In this document: positions 35,353 through 44,307 of the stretch, piece after piece
Layout of the letters: every line of letters starts with the position of its first letter
Numbering within the stretch: position 1 is the first letter of the stretch
Source: Mycobacterium syngnathidarum
GTDB lineage: Bacteria; Actinomycetota; Actinomycetes; Mycobacteriales; Mycobacteriaceae
DNA length: 64,000 bases
Direction of reading: 5' to 3'
NCBI RefSeq assembly: GCF_001942625.1
Contig: NZ_MLCL01000084.1
Span: 27,069-91,068, forward strand
Position numbers and translations under genes: made by a program
Notes under the pieces: model-generated
Told to the model about the DNA's origin: nothing
Database searches by the model: none
What the model saw: the letters and a program-made list of their open reading frames with translations, nothing else

Positions 35353-37003
35353 GGTCCGGACTGACATCGCGTCGCTGCTGCTCGATCGGGTCGGTGACCA
35401 ACACCTCGGCCTGCGCACCCGTGACCGGGACTGGACGTGGGACGAGGTGATCGCCGAATCCGCCGCGCGTGGCGCGCTGGCGCAGGCCATGCGCATCGAT
35501 GGCCCGTTGCACATCGGCGTGCTGCTGGACAACGTGCCGGACTTCGTCTTCTGGCTGGGCGGCGCCGCGCTGGCCGGGGCGACCATCGTCGGCATCAACC
35601 CGACCCGTGGCGCCGCGGAGATGGCAGCCGAAATCCGGCTTGCCGATTGCCAATTGATCGTCACCGACACCGCCGGTGCCCAGCGTCTGAGTGGGCTCGA
35701 CCTCGGGTTGGCGCCGGAGCGGTTTCTGGTGGTCGACGGCCCGGACTATGCGGCACAGCTCGCCGCGCATCGCGTCACTCCGTCGGTCGCCCCCGGGGTC
35801 ACCGAGGATTCCCTGATGCTGCTGCTGTTCACCTCGGGCACCACGGGTGCCTCCAAGGCCGTCATCTGCAGCCAGGGTCGACTGGCCCGCATCGGCTACG
35901 CGGCCGCCGAGAAGTTCGGCCACGTGCGTCACGACGTGGAGTACTGCTGCATGCCGCTGTTCCACGGCAACGCCATCATGGCGCTGTGGGTTCCGGCGCT
36001 GACGGTCGGTGCCACCGTGTGCCTGACGCCCTCGTTCTCGGCGTCCGGATTCCTGCCGGACGTACGGTATTTCGGCGCCACGTTCTTCACCTACGTGGGC
36101 AAGGCACTCGGCTACCTGATGGCCACCCCCGCGCAACCAGACGACGCCGACAACCCGTTGGTCCGCGGTTTCGGCACCGAGGCCTCACCCGATGACCAGA
36201 ACGAGTTCCGTCGCCGGTTCGACGCCGAACTGTTCGAAGGTTACGGCTCCAGCGAAGGCGGTGGGGCAGTGGTGCTCGCCCCGGACATGCCGCCGGGCGC
36301 GCTCGGCAGGCCCGCGCATCAAGGTGTCGCGATCGTCGACCCTGAATCGCTGAACGACTGTGTGCCAGCGGTTCTCGATGAGCACGGACGTGTTCTCAAC
36401 CCTGACGACGCGGTCGGAGAGATCGTCGACAAACTCGGCACCCGCACCTTCGAGGGCTACTACCGCAACGACGAGGCCAACGCCGAACGTATCCGCAACG
36501 GCTGGTACTGGACCGGTGATCTCGGCTACCTCGACGCGGCCGGGTTCATCTACTTCGCCGGCCGGCGCGGCGACTGGATCCGGGTGGACGGTGAAAACAC
36601 CTCGGCACTGAACATCGAGCGCGTCCTGCGTCGCCATCCCGAGGTGGTGGCCGCCGGTGTGTACGCGGTGCCCGATCCGCGTTCGGGCGATCAGGTGATG
36701 GCCGCGATCGAGGTGGCCGATCCCGACGGCTTCGACGCCGCGGATTTCGTGGCCTACTTGGCCGCCCAGGAAGACCTGGGCACCAAGGGAATTCCACGGT
36801 TCCTGCGGGTGTCGAAGAACCTGCCGGTCACCGGGTCGAACAAGGTGCTCAAACGTGAACTGCAGACACAACGTTGGCACACCGACGAGGTGGTGTACCG
36901 GTGGGCGGGACGGGGAACGCCCGTGTATCGGGCCATGGGCGACGATGACAAGCAGTCGCTGGACGCCGAGTTCGCGCAGTATGGGAGGCAGCGTTACCTA
37001 TGA
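35345..37003 (+). CDS. Acyl-CoA ligase (FadD17-like)
   Basis: A 552-aa adenylate-forming enzyme. LLLFTSGTTGASKAV is the AMP-binding P-loop (about 160-175), EGYGSSEGG motif A5, YWTGDLGYLDAAGF motif A7 and VTGSNKVLKREL the catalytic-lysine segment. It would activate a carboxylated substrate as a CoA thioester, plausibly a steroid side chain or ring fragment given the KstD- and KshA-like neighbours. Overlaps neighbours at both ends. Confidence 0.9.
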   Translation: MPEVRTDIASLLLDRVGDQHLGLRTRDRDWTWDEVIAESAARGALAQAMRIDGPLHIGVLLDNVPDFVFWLGGAALAGATIVGINPTRGAAEMAAEIRLADCQLIVTDTAGAQRLSGLDLGLAPERFLVVDGPDYAAQLAAHRVTPSVAPGVTEDSLMLLLFTSGTTGASKAVICSQGRLARIGYAAAEKFGHVRHDVEYCCMPLFHGNAIMALWVPALTVGATVCLTPSFSASGFLPDVRYFGATFFTYVGKALGYLMATPAQPDDADNPLVRGFGTEASPDDQNEFRRRFDAELFEGYGSSEGGGAVVLAPDMPPGALGRPAHQGVAIVDPESLNDCVPAVLDEHGRVLNPDDAVGEIVDKLGTRTFEGYYRNDEANAERIRNGWYWTGDLGYLDAAGFIYFAGRRGDWIRVDGENTSALNIERVLRRHPEVVAAGVYAVPDPRSGDQVMAAIEVADPDGFDAADFVAYLAAQEDLGTKGIPRFLRVSKNLPVTGSNKVLKRELQTQRWHTDEVVYRWAGRGTPVYRAMGDDDKQSLDAEFAQYGRQRYL

Positions 37004-38547
37004 AGTGGGATGACCAGTGTGACGTCCTGATCGCCGGATCGGGTGGCGGCGGCGTGACGGGTGCCTACACCGCGGCCCGCGAGGGCCTGTCGGTGATCCT
37101 GGTCGAAGCCAGCGACAAATTCGGCGGCACCACAGCGTATTCCGGTGGCGGCGGGGTGTGGTTCCCGTGCAACCCGGTGCTCCGACGAGCCGGCACCGAC
37201 GACACCGTCGAGGACGCGCTGGAGTACTACCACGCCGTCGTCGGCGACCGGACCCCGCGGGAACTACAGGAAACCTACGTCCGCGGCGGTGCCGGGCTGA
37301 TCGAGTACCTGGAAGCCGACGACCATCTGAAGTTTGCCCCGATGCCGTGGCCGGACTACTTCGGCAAGGCGCCCAAGGCCCGGACCGACGGACAACGCCA
37401 TATCGCGGCCCGCCCGCTCAAGGTGGAGAAAGCCCCGCACTTGCGCGAGCTGGTCCGCGGGCCGCTCGACGCCGACCGCCTCGGTGCCGAGCAGCCCGAT
37501 GACTACTTCATCGGCGGCCGCGCGTTGATCGCCCGGTTCCTGAAAGCCATTGAGCAGTACCCGAGCTCCTCGCTTCGCCTCAACACCCCGTTGGTCGAGT
37601 TGGTGGTCGAGGACGGCGTGGTGACCGGTGCGATCGTCGAAACCGACGGCGAACGGCAGGCGATCCGGGCCCGCCGCGGCGTGCTGCTCGCGGCAGGCGG
37701 CTTCGAAGGCAACGACGAGCTGCGCCGCGAGTACGGTGTGCCCGGCGTCGCCCGCGACACCATGGGGCCGCCGGCCAACCTGGGACGCGCGCATCAGGCC
37801 GCGATGGCCATCGGCGCCGACGTGGACCTGATGGACCAGGCCTGGTGGTCGCCGGGCCTGACGCACCCCGACGGGCGCTCGGCCTTCGCGCTGTGGTTCA
37901 CCGGCGGAATCTTCGTCGACCAGAACGGAGCGCGTTTCGTCAACGAGTCGGCGGCCTACGACCGAATCGGCCGGGCGATCCTGCCACGACTTGCCGACGG
38001 TTCGATGACGTTGCCGTTCTGGATGATCTACGACGATCGTGAGGGTGAGGTTCCGCCGGTCAAGGCCACCAACGTCTCGATGGTCGACACTGGGCAATAC
38101 GTCGACGCCGGGCTGTGGCACACCGCCGACACTCTCGAAGAGCTGGCCACCAAGATCGGTGTGCCCGCCGACAAATTGATCGCCACGGTGGAGCGCTTCA
38201 ACGGTTTCGTCGCCGGCGGCACCGATGAAGATTTCGGGCGGGGCGACGAGGCCTACGACCGCGCGTTCTCCGGCGGCGCGTCCCCGCTCGTCGCGATCGA
38301 GAAAGGCCCGTTCCACGCCGCCGCATTCGGTATCTCCGACCTCGGCACGAAGGGCGGGTTGCGTACGGATACCGCGGCCCGGGTACTCGATGCCGAAGGG
38401 CAGGTGATCGCCGGACTGTACGCGGCGGGCAACACCATGGCCGCCCCGAGCGGCACCGCCTATCCGGGCGGCGGAAATCCGATCGGAACCAGCATGCTGT
38501 TCAGCCACCTGGCGGTCAAAGACATGTTAGGCAAGACATATGAGTGA
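37000..38547 (+). CDS. FAD-dependent 3-ketosteroid-delta1-dehydrogenase-like protein
   Basis: A 515-aa flavoprotein of the KstD/fumarate-reductase type. GSGGGGVTGAYTAAREG binds the ADP of FAD and the C-terminal AAPSGTAYPGGGNPIGTSM is the KstD flavin loop. It overlaps the ligase by 4 bp and the Rieske gene by 8 bp. Substrate could be a 3-ketosteroid or a related cyclic ketone; close paralogues in mycobacteria differ in specificity. Confidence 0.87.
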   Translation: MKWDDQCDVLIAGSGGGGVTGAYTAAREGLSVILVEASDKFGGTTAYSGGGGVWFPCNPVLRRAGTDDTVEDALEYYHAVVGDRTPRELQETYVRGGAGLIEYLEADDHLKFAPMPWPDYFGKAPKARTDGQRHIAARPLKVEKAPHLRELVRGPLDADRLGAEQPDDYFIGGRALIARFLKAIEQYPSSSLRLNTPLVELVVEDGVVTGAIVETDGERQAIRARRGVLLAAGGFEGNDELRREYGVPGVARDTMGPPANLGRAHQAAMAIGADVDLMDQAWWSPGLTHPDGRSAFALWFTGGIFVDQNGARFVNESAAYDRIGRAILPRLADGSMTLPFWMIYDDREGEVPPVKATNVSMVDTGQYVDAGLWHTADTLEELATKIGVPADKLIATVERFNGFVAGGTDEDFGRGDEAYDRAFSGGASPLVAIEKGPFHAAAFGISDLGTKGGLRTDTAARVLDAEGQVIAGLYAAGNTMAAPSGTAYPGGGNPIGTSMLFSHLAVKDMLGKTYE

Positions 38548-39649
38548 CATCCGGGAAATCGACGCCGGCGCGGAGATGACGCGATTCGCCCGCGGCTGGC
38601 ACTGCGTGGGGCTCGCCGACACGTTCCGCGACGGGCAGCCGCACGGCATCGAGGCGTTCGGCGGCAAGCTCGTCGTCTATGCCGACTCCGCCGGCGAACT
38701 GCACGTGCTCGATTCGTACTGCCGGCACATGGGCGGCGACCTGTCGATGGGTACGGTCAAGGAGGACAACCTGGCCTGCCCGTTCCACGACTGGCGCTGG
38801 GGCGGCGACGGAAAGTGCAAGCTGGTTCCCTACGCCAAGCGCACCCCGCGTTTGGCGCGCACCCGCAAATGGCACACCTGTGAGGTCAACGGTCAGCTGC
38901 TGGTGTGGCACGACCCGGAAGGCTCAACCCCGACCGACGAGCTGATCCCGCCCACCATCGAGGGCTACCAGGACGGTGTCTGGTCACCGTGGCAGTGGAA
39001 TTCGATCCTCATCGAGGGCTCGCACTGCCGCGAGATCGTCGACAACAACGTCGACATGGCGCACTTCTTCTACATTCACCACGCCTACCCGACCTACTTC
39101 AAGAACGTCATCGAAGGCCACACCGCGAGCCAGTTCATGGAGTCCAAACCGCGCCCGGACTATGCCACCCGCGAACTCTGGGACGGCACCTATCTGCGTT
39201 CGGAGGCAACGTATTTCGGCCCCGCGTACATGATCAACTGGCTGCACAACGACCTCGCCCCGGATTTCACCGTGGAGGTTGCCCTGATCAACTGTCACTA
39301 CCCGGTGACACACGACTCGTTCGTGTTGCAGTGGGGCGTCGCGGTTCAACGGAATCCCGGGCTGCCCGCGGAGAAAGCCGACAAGCTCGCCGCCGCGATG
39401 AGCCGGTCTTTCGGGGACGGCTTCATGGAAGACGTCGAGATCTGGAAGAACAAGACACGCATCGACAATCCACTGCTGACCGAGGAAGACGGCCCGGTCT
39501 ACCACCATCGCCGGTGGTACGAGCAGTTCTACGTCGATGTCGCCGACGTCGCGCCGGACATGACGGCCCGGTTCGAGCAAGAGGTCGACACCACCCACGC
39601 CAACGAGCTTTGGCATCAGGAGGTGGCGGCCAACCTGGCCAAGCGGTAG
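38540..39649 (+). CDS. KshA-like Rieske non-haem iron oxygenase
   Basis: A 369-aa oxygenase component. Rieske ligands are Cys61-x-His63 and Cys80-x2-His83; the mononuclear iron site is in DNNVDMAHFFYIHH (168-181) with an Asp in KTRIDNP. The architecture is that of 3-ketosteroid-9-alpha-hydroxylase KshA. A reductase (KshB) is not in this window. Together with the KstD-like enzyme it could open a steroid B ring, but KshA paralogues vary in substrate. Confidence 0.9.
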   Translation: MSDIREIDAGAEMTRFARGWHCVGLADTFRDGQPHGIEAFGGKLVVYADSAGELHVLDSYCRHMGGDLSMGTVKEDNLACPFHDWRWGGDGKCKLVPYAKRTPRLARTRKWHTCEVNGQLLVWHDPEGSTPTDELIPPTIEGYQDGVWSPWQWNSILIEGSHCREIVDNNVDMAHFFYIHHAYPTYFKNVIEGHTASQFMESKPRPDYATRELWDGTYLRSEATYFGPAYMINWLHNDLAPDFTVEVALINCHYPVTHDSFVLQWGVAVQRNPGLPAEKADKLAAAMSRSFGDGFMEDVEIWKNKTRIDNPLLTEEDGPVYHHRRWYEQFYVDVADVAPDMTARFEQEVDTTHANELWHQEVAANLAKR

Positions 39650-39680
39650 CCCACCGCGGGTGCGAATAAGCTGACGGCCC

Positions 39681-40490
39681 ATGGATGATCGCCAGCCGAA
39701 CCGCCCGCCGCTCGACGTCGTATCCCTGCGCGCCGGATTGCGGGAGCCCTGGCGTCGTCTCGACATCGTCGAGGAAACCGGATCCACCAATGCCGACCTG
39801 CTGGCCCGCGCGGCCGGCGGTGAGGCGATCGCGGGCGCGGTGTTGCTGGCCGAATACCAGCGCGCCGGGCGCGGCAGGCATGGCAGGCAGTGGTCGGCGC
39901 CGGCGCGTTCGCAGTTGGCCTTGTCGGTCGGGGTCGACGCGTCGGGGGTGCCGACGGACAGGTGGGGCTGGCTGCCGCTGGCCACCGGTGTCGCCGTCGT
40001 CGACGCCGTCGCCGAGGTCACCGGTGTGCGCGTCGGCCTGAAATGGCCGAATGACGTTCTGGTCGGCCCGGCGGGCGGGAAACTCGCGGGAATTCTGGCC
40101 GAGGTGGCATCGCCGGCACCGGTCGTCGTGGTCGGGCTCGGCCTCAACGTGTCGATGACCGCCGAGGAGGCCCCGGACCCGCGCGCCACCTCGCTGTCGC
40201 AGCTCGGCGCGGCGACCGTGGACCGCAACCCGCTGGCTCAGGCATTGCTCCGGCACCTGGCCGCGCGGTTCGCCGGCTGGCGCGCTTCCGATCCGAAGCT
40301 GGCCGCCGACTACCGCGCACGCAGCGTCACCATCGGTAGCGGGGTCCGCGCAATTCTGCCGGGGGACAACGAGCTGGTGGGCACGGCCGTCGACGTCGAC
40401 GCTATCGGGCGGCTGATCATCGACACCGGCACCGAACGGGCCACGGTGTCGGCCGGTGACATCACGCACCTGCGGTCAGATGAGCCGTAG
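39681..40490 (+). CDS. birA: Biotin--[acetyl-CoA-carboxylase] ligase
   Basis: A 269-aa monofunctional biotin protein ligase without the N-terminal repressor domain. GRGRHGRQWSAPA is the biotinyl-AMP loop and KWPNDVLV the other core motif. It biotinylates AccA3 and related carriers. TAAGCT lies 8 nt before the ATG, so a very short leader is likely. The gene order accD5-birA-PH protein is interrupted here by the catabolic cassette. Confidence 0.95.
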   Translation: MDDRQPNRPPLDVVSLRAGLREPWRRLDIVEETGSTNADLLARAAGGEAIAGAVLLAEYQRAGRGRHGRQWSAPARSQLALSVGVDASGVPTDRWGWLPLATGVAVVDAVAEVTGVRVGLKWPNDVLVGPAGGKLAGILAEVASPAPVVVVGLGLNVSMTAEEAPDPRATSLSQLGAATVDRNPLAQALLRHLAARFAGWRASDPKLAADYRARSVTIGSGVRAILPGDNELVGTAVDVDAIGRLIIDTGTERATVSAGDITHLRSDEP

Positions 40491-40499
40491 AGTGCTGCC

Positions 40500-41018
40500 G
40501 TGGGTTACCCGGAGAATGTGCTGGCCAACGACGAGCAGGTGGTGCTGCATCGGCATCCGCACTGGAAACGTCTGATCGGTGCGGTCCTGGTCCTGGTCCT
40601 GGCCAGCGCGGCATCGGCGTTCGTCGCTGCGGTGGTCAACGCCACGGACTGGCAGGCGACCGCCAAGAATGTGCTGTTCATCGTGATCGGGGCGATCTGG
40701 CTCATCGTCGTCGGCTGGCTCACGGTCTGGCCGTTCCTGACCTGGTGGACCACGCACTTCGTCATCACCGACCGGCGGGTGATGTTCCGCCATGGCCTGT
40801 TGACCCGCTCGGGCATCGACATCCCGCTCGCGCGGATCAACAGCGTCGAGTTCCGGCATGGGTTGACCGACCGCATGTTGCGCACCGGCACGCTGATCAT
40901 CGAATCGGCGTCGCAGGATCCCCTGGAATTCAACGACATTCCGCGCGTGGAGCAGGTGCACTCACTGCTGTATCACGAAGTCTTCGACACCCTGGGGTCT
41001 GAAGAGTCGCCGAGCTGA
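40500..41018 (+). CDS. PH-domain membrane protein
   Basis: A 172-aa protein: two membrane helices (about 25-48 and 58-82) followed by a bacterial PH (bPH2/YdbS-like) domain beginning THFVITDRRVMFRHGLLTRSG with the SVEFRHGLTDRMLRTGTLII strands. The GTG is leaderless: TAGAGT, overlapping the birA stop, ends 6 nt before it. Overlaps the convergent GtrA gene by 46 bp. Conserved beside birA in mycobacteria. Confidence 0.88.
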   Translation: MGYPENVLANDEQVVLHRHPHWKRLIGAVLVLVLASAASAFVAAVVNATDWQATAKNVLFIVIGAIWLIVVGWLTVWPFLTWWTTHFVITDRRVMFRHGLLTRSGIDIPLARINSVEFRHGLTDRMLRTGTLIIESASQDPLEFNDIPRVEQVHSLLYHEVFDTLGSEESPS

Positions 41019-41635
41019 CGGGCTTTCGCCCGGCGGATCGGCCGCCGCAGCGGTGTCACCGTGGCGGACTTGTGCTCGGCATGATCCTCGAAAGCCTCGA
41101 CGAAACCACCGCCGGTGAGCGTGGACTCCAGCGCCAGATCGGGCTTGTCGACGAACTCGTCGGGGAACACCCAGCGGCGGAATGCCCAGAACCGGAACGC
41201 CATCTGCAGCAGATTGCCCAGGATGTACGCCGAGATGAAGTCGGCGATGTTCTCCACCGTCAGCGACACTTCCGGAACGCGGAGTCCCAGTACGTAGCTG
41301 GAGAAATACAGCGGCAGCATCGACAGCAGCACGCCCACGCCGCTGAACGCGAAGAACAGCAGGGCCTCGTGGTGGCGCTCGCGGCCGCCGCGGTTCTGGA
41401 AGCTCCACTCCCGGTTGAGGATGTAGGAGGCGATGACGGCGACGATGCCGGCGATGATCTTGGCGGTGACCGGCTTGGGCTCGAGCACCGTGAGCTTGAG
41501 GGTGTAGAAGATCGCCGAATCGATGACAAACGTCGTCGCGCCGACGATCGCGAACTTGATCAGCTCGTGATGCCGCTCGGCGTAGGGACGAACGAATCGC
41601 GGCAATCGAGCGATTGTCGCATCGGCGAAGGACAC
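40973..41635 (-). CDS. GtrA family membrane protein
   Basis: A 220-aa protein with four membrane helices in GtrA arrangement: IKFAIVGATTFVIDSAIFYTL, ASYILNREWSFQNRG (the conserved N-x3-F/W-x-F motif) and later helices, with a charged C-terminal tail of about 70 residues. GtrA-like proteins are thought to flip polyprenyl-linked sugars. GTG start. Divergent from purK. Confidence 0.87.
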   Translation of the reverse strand: MSFADATIARLPRFVRPYAERHHELIKFAIVGATTFVIDSAIFYTLKLTVLEPKPVTAKIIAGIVAVIASYILNREWSFQNRGGRERHHEALLFFAFSGVGVLLSMLPLYFSSYVLGLRVPEVSLTVENIADFISAYILGNLLQMAFRFWAFRRWVFPDEFVDKPDLALESTLTGGGFVEAFEDHAEHKSATVTPLRRPIRRAKARQLGDSSDPRVSKTS

Positions 41636-41757
41636 AGCTAGGCAGTGTACGTAAATGCGGGTGCCGATGCCGCATCGCTGCGGACCCGGGAGCTTAACCG
41701 CAGGTCAATGCGCCGGTCATGACGAGGACATGAATCGGCGCATGACAACATAGGAGC

Positions 41758-43002
41758 GTGCCGACAACTCCCAAGAAGCCGCCTTCGCCCGCGAGCGGAC
41801 GGAATTCCACCCCCGCGAGCGGGGCGTCGCCTGTAGTGGCGATGATCGGCGGAGGCCAGCTCGCGAGGATGACGCACCAGGCGGCGATCGCGCTCGGGCA
41901 GACCCTGCGGGTGCTGTCCGCCGGGTCGGATGAATCCGCCGCGCAGGTCACTCCGGATGTCGTCATCGGTTCCCACACCGACCTGGACGCATTGCGTCGG
42001 GCGGCGGACGGCGCAGCGGTGCTGACGTTCGATCACGAACACGTACCCACCGAGCATCTCGAGACCCTCGTGGCCGAAGGGGTGACGGTCAACCCGCCGC
42101 CGCAGGCCCTGGTGCATGCCCAGGACAAGCTGCTCATGCGTCGCAAACTGCACAGTTTGGGCGCCCCGGTGCCGCGCTTCGCCGAGATCACCTCGGTTTC
42201 CGACGTCGAGGAGTTCGTGCGGCAGGTCGACGGTCCGGTGGTGATCAAAACCGTGCGTGGCGGCTACGACGGCAAGGGCGTGGTGATGGCCGACGACCTG
42301 GCGGCCGCCCGAGAGGTTGTGGCCGGTTACGTGGCCGACGGCGTGCCCGTGCTGGCCGAGGAGCGTGTCGCGATGCGTCGCGAGCTGGCCGCGCTGGTGG
42401 CACGCTCACCGTTCGGGCAGGGCGCGGCCTGGCCCGTGGTGGAAACCGTGCAGCGCGACGGCATCTGCGTTGAGGTGTATGCTCCGGCTCCCGGATTGTC
42501 CGACGAAACCGGTTCGGCCGCACAGGAACTCGGCCTGCGAGTGGCCAACGAGCTGGGTGTGGTCGGAGTGCTGGCCGTGGAGCTGTTCGAGGCCGTCGAC
42601 GGCACACTGCTGGTCAACGAATTGGCCATGCGTCCGCACAACTCCGGGCACTGGACCATGGACGGCGCGGTCACCAGCCAGTTCGAACAGCATCTGCGGG
42701 CGATCTTGGACTACCCGCTCGGCGACACTTCGGCCATTGCGCCCGCGGCCGTGATGGCCAATGTGCTCGGCACGCCGCAGACCCCGACGATGTCGATGGA
42801 CGAGCGGCTGCACCACCTGTTCGCGCGGATCCCCGACGCGAAGGTGCACCTGTACGGCAAGGGCGAACGGCCCGGCCGAAAACTCGGGCACGTCAACATC
42901 ATCGGCACGGATATGGACGAACTCCGCGAGCGTGCGGTGCGGGCCGCGCACTGGTTGTCGCACGGCGAGTGGACCGACGGATGGGATGAACATGGCGGCT
43001 AG
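41758..43002 (+). CDS. purK: N5-carboxyaminoimidazole ribonucleotide synthase
   Basis: A 414-aa ATP-grasp enzyme converting AIR to N5-CAIR in purine synthesis. [10 protein letters not shown] marks the N-terminal domain, [14 protein letters not shown] the ATP loop and [17 protein letters not shown] the metal-binding end. An extra Pro/Ser-rich N-terminal tail of about 24 residues may be spurious if translation starts later. Overlaps purE by 11 bp. Confidence 0.95.
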   Translation: MPTTPKKPPSPASGRNSTPASGASPVVAMIGGGQLARMTHQAAIALGQTLRVLSAGSDESAAQVTPDVVIGSHTDLDALRRAADGAAVLTFDHEHVPTEHLETLVAEGVTVNPPPQALVHAQDKLLMRRKLHSLGAPVPRFAEITSVSDVEEFVRQVDGPVVIKTVRGGYDGKGVVMADDLAAAREVVAGYVADGVPVLAEERVAMRRELAALVARSPFGQGAAWPVVETVQRDGICVEVYAPAPGLSDETGSAAQELGLRVANELGVVGVLAVELFEAVDGTLLVNELAMRPHNSGHWTMDGAVTSQFEQHLRAILDYPLGDTSAIAPAAVMANVLGTPQTPTMSMDERLHHLFARIPDAKVHLYGKGERPGRKLGHVNIIGTDMDELRERAVRAAHWLSHGEWTDGWDEHGG

Positions 43003-43528
43003 CGCAAACGGATCCGGCCCGAGGGTCGGACTCATCATGGGCAGCGACAGCGACTGGTCGGTGATGTCCGACGCGGCCGATGCGCTCGCCGAGTTCGAGG
43101 TGCCGTTCGAGGTGGGTGTGGTCTCGGCGCACCGCACCCCGCAACGCATGCTCGACTACGCCAAGAGCGCCGCGGGCCGGGGTGTCGAGGTGATCATCGC
43201 CGGAGCAGGAGGAGCTGCGCACCTGCCCGGAATGGTGGCCTCTGCCACCGCGCTCCCGGTGATCGGGGTGCCGGTGCCGCTGGCCCGCCTCGACGGCATG
43301 GACTCGCTGCTGTCCATCGTGCAGATGCCCGCCGGGGTTCCGGTGGCCACGGTTTCGATTGGCGGAGCACGTAATGCGGGCCTGCTGGCGGTGCGGATCC
43401 TGGGTTCGTCCGATGCCGCACTGCAGGCTCGGATGGTGAAATTCCAGTCCGACCTGGAAACCATGGTGTTGGCCAAGGACGCAGCGTTGCGTGATCGCCT
43501 GTTGGGCGACGGCTCCGACGCCGGCTGA
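42992..43528 (+). CDS. purE: N5-carboxyaminoimidazole ribonucleotide mutase
   Basis: A 178-aa class I PurE, converting N5-CAIR to [17 protein letters not shown] is the substrate loop, VSAHRTP the catalytic-His loop and [11 protein letters not shown] the phosphate site. ATG 42992 is favoured; ATG 42986 (two codons earlier) is equally in frame. Immediately downstream of, and overlapping, purK. Convergent with the TetR gene. Confidence 0.95.
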   Translation: MAASANGSGPRVGLIMGSDSDWSVMSDAADALAEFEVPFEVGVVSAHRTPQRMLDYAKSAAGRGVEVIIAGAGGAAHLPGMVASATALPVIGVPVPLARLDGMDSLLSIVQMPAGVPVATVSIGGARNAGLLAVRILGSSDAALQARMVKFQSDLETMVLAKDAALRDRLLGDGSDAG

Positions 43529-43529
43529 G

Positions 43530-44186
43530 TCAATCGCCGATCAGCTCGCGAATGCGCGGCGTAAGGGATTCGATCGGTTCATCGGTCGACATCACCACGA
43601 CCGCGGTGCGGCCGCTGCCGCCGCGGTAGATCGGCCAGGTTGCGGCAAGCGCCTGGGCCAGGTCCGACCGTGGGCTGGGCGAGCCGCCGCGCAGCCATCG
43701 GCGCAGAACGTGGTTGTGCGCGGCGACGACGGCGTTGGCGAACAGTTCGGCGCGCAGATCCGCCGTCCAATCCCCGGACTGCGCGGCCCGCAGGTGTTTG
43801 GTGAACAGCCGGACATACCGCGACACCACGGCGGTTTCGAAATCACGCAGGGCCGGCACCGAACGGGTGAGCCGATACCGCGTCCGCGCCCGCTCGCCCT
43901 CGGCGAGGTAGTTCTCGAATACCGACGTCGTTGCCACCGCGATGACTTCGGCGGGTAGCGCATCGGGCGACGCCGCCGACAATCTCTCGTCGGCACGGCG
44001 CAGCAACGCCTCGTGATCGGGAAAGATCAACGCCTCTTTCGACCCGAACTGACGAAACGCGGTGGTGCGTCCCACCCCCGCCCGGGCCGCGATGTCATCG
44101 ACGCTGGCGGCCTCATAGCCACGCTCTTCGAACAGATCGAATGCGGCGCTCACCAGACGCTCCCGGGTGCTGGGCAGGTCGGGCAT
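43530..44186 (-). CDS. TetR-family regulator beside fadE25
   Basis: A 218-aa TetR protein: STRERLVSAAFDLFEERGYEAASVDDIAARAGVGRTTAFRQFGSKE is the HTH domain (quoted here by position, residues 6-51; key recognition helix GVGRTTAFRQF), followed by a helical ligand domain. GAGGAGG precedes the ATG. Two 13-bp operators lie between it and divergent fadE25, so it very likely controls both. Confidence 0.9.
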   Translation of the reverse strand: MPDLPSTRERLVSAAFDLFEERGYEAASVDDIAARAGVGRTTAFRQFGSKEALIFPDHEALLRRADERLSAASPDALPAEVIAVATTSVFENYLAEGERARTRYRLTRSVPALRDFETAVVSRYVRLFTKHLRAAQSGDWTADLRAELFANAVVAAHNHVLRRWLRGGSPSPRSDLAQALAATWPIYRGGSGRTAVVVMSTDEPIESLTPRIRELIGD

Positions 44187-44202
44187 TGGGCGCACCTCCT
44201 CG

Positions 44203-44236
44203 GGTACTGAGTGCCGATGGTATGGTACTGAGTACC
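44203..44236. promoter_or_regulatory. Tandem TetR operators between tetR and fadE25
   Basis: GGTACTGAGTGCC (44203-44215) and GGTACTGAGTACC (44224-44236). The second is a perfect palindrome around a central G and the first has one mismatch. Their starts are 21 bp apart, two helical turns, so two dimers would bind the same face. Confidence 0.75.
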
Positions 44237-44307
44237 AAAAGTAGCAGGGCGATGTACTCGATGTGCAGTCCGGGCACGATTGAACCAAGAGAGCTAAGGA
44301 GAAGATC

